Positions 58,059-64,000 of a stretch of DNA of 64,000 bases are shown in pieces. This DNA comes from Hericium rajendrae (Eukaryota > Basidiomycota > Agaricomycetes > Russulales > Hericiaceae). The translations under genes were made by a program, and so were the position numbers. Within the stretch, counting starts at the first letter, position 1, and each line of letters begins with the position of its first letter. A model generated the notes under the pieces. That model made no database searches. It saw only the letters and a program-made list of their open reading frames with translations, and was not told where the DNA came from. Location: NCBI GenBank assembly GCA_033439255.1, contig CM065887.1:1798001-1862000 (forward strand). The letters are read 5' to 3'.

Positions 58059-58505
58059 TGTAACGGGGTACCATTGTTACTGTAGAGTTTCCTAGCCTTA
58101 CGCTATGTATGTACTTAGGGTTAGGAGTCAGCCCAGATATGGTGCTGAGCTTGCTTAGTAATATGCATCCTCTTTGCTATTGACTTATCACTCGCCTTGG
58201 GCACGCACGTCCTACCTTGCCTTTGGGCACCAGTCCCTCTTTCTTAGTTCCTTTCTCTCTCAGTTCTCTCTGCTTGGTACCTTCTTAGCTGCTGAGTGGT
58301 CTCCCCTCAGGCTCAGTGTGTGCTCGGCAAACCCTCTGTGCTGAAGGGTTTCCTCCTCAGCTTCAGAGTCTCTCAGCTGGCCTCTCATTGGATGGTTTCC
58401 CACCAGTGAGAGGCCCCCTTCTGCTTGCCTGTCGGACCTCCAGACCTCCTGGGCAAGAGTGCTCCCTCCTGACTCGAATGCCAGCTCATCACACATGTTA
58501 CCACA
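58059..58505 (+). mobile_element. Possible solo LTR or LTR-like insertion
   Basis: 447 bp beginning TGTAACGGGG and ending GTTACCACA (TG...CA). The flanks ACTCACCC and AGTCACCC are near-identical 8-mers, although LTR elements usually make 4-6 bp duplications, so the exact right end may differ. No second copy in the window. Confidence 0.3.
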
Positions 58506-59640
58506 AGTCACCCTCGCCAGCTCCCTTGAGGCAGGTGCAACCTTCCCTTGTAGCTGATCTCCTGTTACACACCCTCCTCATCTTGCACGTCAACTGTCCC
58601 TCGACCACACCCTCCACAGCCCACCACAGCTGTCCACCCTACTCCACACACATTGGACACATGCAGAAGCATGCACAACATGCCCCCGGATGCATACGCA
58701 CCCACGTACAATGCTGTGGATGTGTGCCCAATACCCACACTTGCGTGTGTGCAGCGCCAGCACCCACACACATGACGACACCCGGTGCACATGTGTGTGG
58801 CCCATAGGCATTGTGCATCTCATGCCCGAGGCCCTCGATGCCCACGACACTCAACACTCGCAACTGTTACTCAATACTCACGATGGGTCCTGGCACGATG
58901 CCCAGCATCCTGGCACCAGCACGCACAGCGCAGCAACGGCATGCTGCCCCCTTCCCCCCACCCCTCGTGCTCAGGCCCCAGCACCCGTGCCAAACACCAA
59001 CACCCTCGCGCACACCAGCAGGCCCGTGTGATGCCAGCAGATGGCATGATGCCAGCAGTGACACAGAACACCCCAGCCACAGCGTGCAGTAACCACGCAT
59101 AAACGTCAATAGCAGCACGCCACACATGGCACCCGCAAGTGACGCAGCAGCGCCGACAGCAGCGTGCGATGTGGTGATGGTGGCGGGGAATGAGGGGTGG
59201 CAGGAGGAGGCTCGCAAAGCCAAGGGGCTAAGGGTGGGCACGTAGCAGAGGGTGGGAAGCTCGCGCCATCATGTAGCCGAGTGCTGGAGGTGCACAGATG
59301 TGTAGCTGCAGCGAAGAGCGAGTGGCAATGGCGGGGAGCAAGCAGCGACAGCAGGGAGCGAGCGGCAACAGCGAGCAGTGAGCAGCGATGGCAGGGAGCA
59401 AGCGGTGACAGTGGGAAGTGAGCAGCAGCGAGGAGTGGGCCCAGGTGCGTAGCCAAGGGCAGGATGTGCGAGTGAGCACGTAGCTGAGCACTCGTGTAGC
59501 CGAGGGTGGGAGGCGGGGAGCACGTAGCCAAGGTGGCAAGCACGCAGGGCAGTGGACAGTGCCAAGGCAAAGCGGGCATGGTGCCGAGCAAGTAGGCATG
59601 CTAAGTGTGCAGCAGTGAGTAGCGTACAGCCCGGTAAGTG
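58506..59640. repeat. CA/GCA-rich low-complexity tract
   Basis: Irregular CACA- and GCAGC-rich repeats, for example AGCAGCGAGCAGCGA-like units about 59320-59430. Long open frames on both strands are compositional. No gene supported. Confidence 0.5.
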
Positions 59641-59832
59641 GCCCCGACGTACATTATAATATGAGTGAATTATAATATGCATGGTGAGGCCCTGGGCAGC
59701 AACTGCTGGGGTTTTTGTAATACAATTTAGGCAAGTTGCTGGTGCACAATATAATTTTATAGCTGGGACTGGTGTTAGCCTGTGGGTGCTGAGTGTCCCA
59801 TCCCTCATTCTGCCCTGCCAGCAGTCAATGGT

Positions 59833-62084
59833 GTGACTTTGGCCGCAACCTATGGGCCAGACAAAAGTGGCCTAAGGCTGTAAGTTACGGGCTGGTCAAA
59901 CCCAGCTGGAATGAGGGTTTTTGGTCCGTAAGCTACGGGCCAGCTGGATCTGGGAATAGACCATAAGTTACAGATCAGCTTATATAGATGTGTACCATAG
60001 GTTACGGTGGAGCTGGCAGGGGGTATCTCTTGGGTGCCGGACTAATGGAATTAAATCAGAACCGGACTACTTTTTCTAGCTTCGGACTGCTTTTTTAGGG
60101 CTCGGACTAGTGGTTGAAAATTGAACTGGATTACATAAGATAACACAGGACTATGGACTATAGAAGATTATAGAATAGGACTATCAGACAGGACTTCGGA
60201 CTTGTATTGAATAAGACTTCAGACTATTCCACAGGACTTTGGACTACTCTATAGGACTTCGGACTATCTATAGGACTTCGGACTACTCCATAGGACTTCA
60301 GACTACTCCATAGAACTTCGGACTACTTAATAAAACTTCGGACTACTTAATAGGACTTCGGACTACTTAATAAAACTTCAGACTACTTAATAGGACTTCG
60401 GACTACTTAATAAAACTTCGGACTCTGAACTAGACTAAGGACTCTGGACTCTGGACTTCAGATTGAGAACTTTGGATTAAGGATTATAAAATAGGACTAT
60501 AGACGACAGACTTCGGACTAGGACTTAAAACTCCGGAACATGACTCCGACTCTAGACTACTACAGATCAAAGACTTCGGACTCCAGACTTTGGACTTTGG
60601 ACCTCGGACCTCAGACTATAGCCTTCGAACTTCAGACTGAACCATAAAATAGGCATTAGGACTAATCTAATGATAAAATCAAATTAAGGACTACAAAATA
60701 AAACAAAGGACTATAAAATAGAACTAAGGACCACAAAGACAGATTTAGAATTAGAAAATTAGCCTAAGGACTATAAGATCTATGATCAGACTATAGACTA
60801 TAAGATAGAACTAAGAACTATAAATATATATTCTAAAATTATTCAACAGACTAATTTGTATATAAAAAAGGCTACTTGAGTTTTGAATTAAATTATTATA
60901 AGACGAAGAAAAAGAGCAGGACAAAACAATAGTAGCTAGTAACAATCAAACTTTCAAGTTGACACGTCTTTAGTTGTACAGCCACAAGACCCATATCTAG
61001 ATTCTCGGTATTTGAGTCATAACAAATCAAATCAAATACTATAAAATTAGCAAAAATAACAGCATATACTTTCAACTCATATAATATTATAAAATGCAAC
61101 AGATTTATATTTAAGATACTATAGTATATGAGATGGCAGATATAAGTTAGTAAAGTCTAAAAATTAGCCTCTGATGTAGTGCTTGGCAATCACTGACATC
61201 TAATATTGTAACTCCGCTGAGTATAGTCACTATGTTGCAGCTATATCACATCAAATGGATTACTGTGCCACTACTTTAAACAAGCTCTCAAGAATGCTAG
61301 CTTATAATTCTTAGTTTCATTCTATTATTTAGACTTTAGTCTGAAGTTCGAAGGCTATAGTCCGAGGTCCGAGGTCCGAAGTCCAGAGTCTGGAGTCCGA
61401 AGTCTTTGATCTGTAGTAGTCTAGAGTCAGAGTCATGTTCCGGAGTTTTAAGTCCTAGTCCGAAGTCTGTCGTCTATAGTCCTATTTTATAATCCTTAAT
61501 CCAAAGTTCTCAATCTGAAGTCCAGAGTCCAGAGTCCTTAGTCTAGTTTAGAGTCCGAAGTTTTATTAAGTAGTCCGAAGTCCTATTAAGTAGTCTGAAG
61601 TTTTATTAAGTAGTCCGAAGTTCTATGGAATAGTCCGAAGTCCTATGGAGTAGTCCGAAGTCCTATAGAGTAGTCCAAAGTCCTGTGGAATAGTCCGAAG
61701 TCTTATTCAATACAAGTCCGAAGTCCTGTCTGATAGTCCTATTCCATAATCTTCTATAGTCCACAGTCCTGTGTTATCTTATGTAATCCAGTTCAATTTT
61801 CAACCACTAGTCCGAGCCCTAAAAAAGCAGTCCGAAGCTAGAAAAAGTAGTCTGGTTCTGATTTAATTCCATTAGTCCGGCACCCAAGAGATACCCCCTG
61901 CCAGCTCCACCGTAACCTATGGTACACATCTATATAAGCTGATTCGTAACTTATGGTCTATTCCCAGATCCAGCTGGCCCATAGCTTACAGACCAAAAAC
62001 CCTCATTCCAGCTGGGTTTGACCAGCCCATAACTTACGGCCTTAGGCCACTTTTGTCTGGCCCGTAGGTTGTGGCCAAAGTCAC
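59833..62084. mobile_element. 2.25-kb foldback element with about 800-bp arms
   Basis: The left arm starts GTGACTTTGGCC at 59833 and the right arm ends with its reverse at 62084. Arms of about 820 bp (59833-60655) and 767 bp (61318-62084) match almost throughout, including unit patterns such as GGGTATCTCTTGGGTGCCGG. Only about 660 bp of AT-rich sequence separates them, and no coding region is present. The inner half of each arm is a minisatellite of GGACT units. Long arms around a short spacer define foldback elements. The arms would pair as a long hairpin RNA if transcribed. Confidence 0.82.
60225..60425. repeat. 20-bp minisatellite in the left foldback arm
   Basis: Around ten copies of ACTTCGGACTACTTAATAAA with AG/AA and CC/TT alternation, giving a higher-order 40-bp pattern in its right part. 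The mirror array lies at about 61555-61740 in the other arm. Confidence 0.75.
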
Positions 62085-62153
62085 TGTATTGTGTGCTGCC
62101 AGCGCTTAGTGCCTGCCACTGATGTCCTGCCAATGTCCCACCCCATAAGTGCT

Positions 62154-62304
62154 GGAGTGGCCCAAGGGCAGGAGCTAAGCCCAGGGATGATGATAGCAGG
62201 ATGCCGACTACATACAGGAGGCAGACTCTATCTAAGTGGGATGCTGACTAAGCCTCAGCATACTCCGAACCTCTGCATGCAGGGAGCCTCTGGCTCCCTA
62301 GTCC
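62154..62304 (-). repeat. Dispersed repeat, copy 3 of 3
   Basis: Inverted relative of 13187-13334 with a small insertion near GCATGCAGGGAGCC. It lies 69 bp outside the foldback element. Confidence 0.65.
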
Positions 62305-63068
62305 AGCGCCCGCCTGCTGCCACTGCCACCACCAACAACGACAAGATCTCCCCCATCCCGTAGGCTACAGCGATGAATGTATATACTATCTGAAGTGCTT
62401 TTGCATGCTGGTCACGAATATGAGCTTTGTTTCTCGCTCTGCATGCTCCATCATCATGCAAGTCACCTCCAACACTATTCTCACTGTTTCCAATGATGAT
62501 GGTGACAAGTCATGTTTTCGATAAGTCCCTTGCATGCATGTATATGTTTCTGTGATTGTGTCTCAGCATATATCATGGATAAGGGGTCCTTTTCATATTA
62601 TGACCTCCTGATCATCCTATATCTTGAGATCACACCTGAGCACCTACCAATACTGCACAAGCCTTCTTACATGTTTCTGTTCAAATTCAGGTGCATAACC
62701 ACCTTTCATAAAAAGGTATAGATGCCTCTCAAGCTTTGAGAAGTGAAGACAAAGGAATGTGCTAAGGAAATGTGGTTGGGTTGTTGAGGAAAATATAAGG
62801 TATCCGTAGGTCCATGACCAAGTTGGCAATGAAAAAGAAAAGAGCAGAATGAGTGGGACAGGGGAGTGAGAGAATAGTTGTTAGATGAAACATATGAGAG
62901 TGGAATGGGGAGGCTGCTAGACATGCACAGGCATGGGCACAGGCGGCAGGCATGAGGATCGGAGTGCATGGTAATAAGCTGAAGAACAGGACATACTTTG
63001 TCAGCACAGATCAATAATGAGGGTGAGTATATGCACCAGTCATGCCGACCTCTGTTGAGTTACTTACT
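62305..63068. other. Spacer or unresolved 3' exons of the 63069-64000 gene
   Basis: The gene on the right has a splice donor (GTAAGTAAC) at its lower edge, so further exons should lie here on the minus strand. Open stretches exist (62706-63014), but none has a motif I can join with confidence. Confidence 0.4.
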
Positions 63069-64000
63069 CATCATCATCCTCCTCTCCAGATGTTGAAACA
63101 ATGTCTGAGTCTGAGATGTATGCCTTGCTTTTTGGGCCCCTCTTCCACTTATGAGTGGGCTCTTCACTAATGCCCTTCTGAGATTGGCCCTTGTCCTTGT
63201 GCATTGCTCTCTGTTTAGTGTCACCATTGTCCTTAAATGCATGCTTGTGCTCCTTCCATTCATCATTGGGAAGGATCTTCCAGCGACAATCTCCATTGCA
63301 AAGGGCCCTCAGCAGGTGGCTGAGGCAGAAGCTTGAGTTGATCTCAGTGATTGAGCACATGTTCTCTTCGGGCCACCCAACGAGATGTACACCAGTGTCT
63401 ACGATGAGTTTCTCATAGTATACATACTGCATGTACTTTGGCCAGCAGGATTCAGAAATCCCTTTCTGCTCGAGGATGTTGTCTGAGAGAAGTGTCAGAT
63501 GTGTGTTCTTCTGATGGAAAGCCGGACACAATACTCACGAAGACCTTGATTGATCACCTCATGGACCTTTCCCTGAGAGTCTGTCTTGTTGTGATGCTCC
63601 ATGTCTTTGAGAGTTCCTGCAGATCAAGCATGATACAAATGTTGATCATGTGTCAATCATGTGTTATCCAACATCATATCTAACTGCAAGAGCTTACCTG
63701 CGAGACCAGAAATACAGAAGGTCTCTAACTTCAATGCAAGCTCATCGGGAGTTTGAGCAAACAGTGAGCCACATGCTTCGGCAACCTTGGGCAATGCAAT
63801 GACATGACTTTTGTAGGACTTTGAGACCTGGTCCTTCAAGAAGAAGACTCGATATTTGGCACTGGAGTGCTGACCGAGATTGATGAGCTGCATGCAGAGA
63901 AGAAGTCAATGTGGGTCCGTGTATGGCAGTATGTTGACAGCTTCTATTGATCAAGGAATGTACGTACCTTTGCTTCAAGCTTCATGAGTGTCTTGTTATA
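63069..64000 (-). CDS. Multi-copy agaricomycete orphan protein, internal part; 5' end outside window
   Basis: Four minus-strand exons join in frame: 64000-63968, 63887-63698, 63616-63539 and 63482-63069, with GT/AG introns between them. Motifs: KYRVFFLKDQVSKSYKSH, TLKDMEHHNKTDSQGKVHEVINQGL, KYMQYVYYEKLIVDTGVHLVGWP, LSHLLRALCNGDCRWKILPNDEWKEH. The 'NY-x-x-Y-...-V-x-L-x-GWP ... L-x-x-G-x-C-x-W' block belongs to an agaricomycete family with many copies per genome that I know only as hypothetical. The last exon ends in a basic then acidic tail (KWKRGPKSKAY, GEEDDDE), which suggests a nuclear protein. No stops interrupt the visible part. Both ends are missing, one by the window edge and one by unresolved splicing. 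Confidence 0.65.

Larger units (their letters stand above)
55500..59739. mobile_element. 4.2-kb element with about 75-bp terminal inverted repeats
   Basis: GCAACTTGCCTAAA at 55500-55513 is matched in reverse at 59726-59739. The match continues inward through ATTACAAAAACCCCAGCAG and TTGCTGCCC to ATTATAAT, for about 75 bp with few changes. No target duplication is clear. The interior holds minisatellites, short open frames with no recognisable transposase and one LTR-like insertion. A non-autonomous DNA element, or a relic, of unassigned superfamily. Confidence 0.6.

Noticed and set aside
7550-58110. TTAGGG-like hexamers that might indicate a telomere
   Set aside because: Only single scattered copies (for example near 57714 and 58098); no array anywhere, so no telomere is in the window.

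Overview
The window is nuclear DNA from a basidiomycete fungus, almost certainly an agaricomycete. The evidence is many 48-62 nt GT-AG introns, KDZ-class and Tnp2 (CACTA-like) transposases, chromodomain Ty3/Gypsy elements, and several multi-copy orphan protein families that I recall only from mushroom-forming fungi. The order or genus cannot be told from the sequence. Most of the window is accessory, repeat-rich DNA; convincing single-copy genes are few.

Layout. 1-2339: a RecQ-type helicase, cut by the window edge and carrying one frame break. 4641-7383: an intact three-exon orphan gene (about 875 aa). 7384-12015: gene-poor DNA with a foldback repeat, a possible tRNA-derived SINE and a TA-flanked MITE. 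12016-13111: a small APH-fold kinase-like gene. 13187-16653: a repeat, a second TA-flanked MITE and a multi-exon orphan gene. 17507-19145: AT-rich DNA with two hairpins. 19146-23299 (-): a decayed Tnp2 transposase. 23884-27263 (-): a decayed DDE transposase, split by two solo LTRs.

27264-52449 is a nest. Two halves of minus-strand chromoviruses (27264-30804 and 47269-52449) flank a 16.5-kb DNA element with inverted ends at 30805-30841 and 47232-47268. A 1.6-kb hAT-like element with an 8-bp target duplication (27693-29281) sits in the first half. The 16.5-kb element carries a well-preserved KDZ transposase, two host-gene fragments (GMC oxidoreductase, STE6-like ABC transporter) and three orphan genes, each largely readable but with one in-frame stop. 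This cargo-bearing KDZ element is the most interesting object in the window.

52450-62304: minisatellites, a coiled-coil orphan gene ended by a 4.2-kb inverted-repeat element, and a 2.25-kb foldback element with roughly 800-bp arms. 63069-64000 (-): the 3' part of another multi-copy orphan gene that runs off the right edge.

How the parts relate: I see no metabolic operon or cluster. The themes are mobile-element nesting, capture of host sequence, and C-to-T type decay (TAG/TGA stops, CpG loss between LTR copies), as expected from cytosine methylation. A palindrome with CCG-N7-CGG geometry recurs six times around the 4641-7383 gene and downstream of the kinase-like gene.
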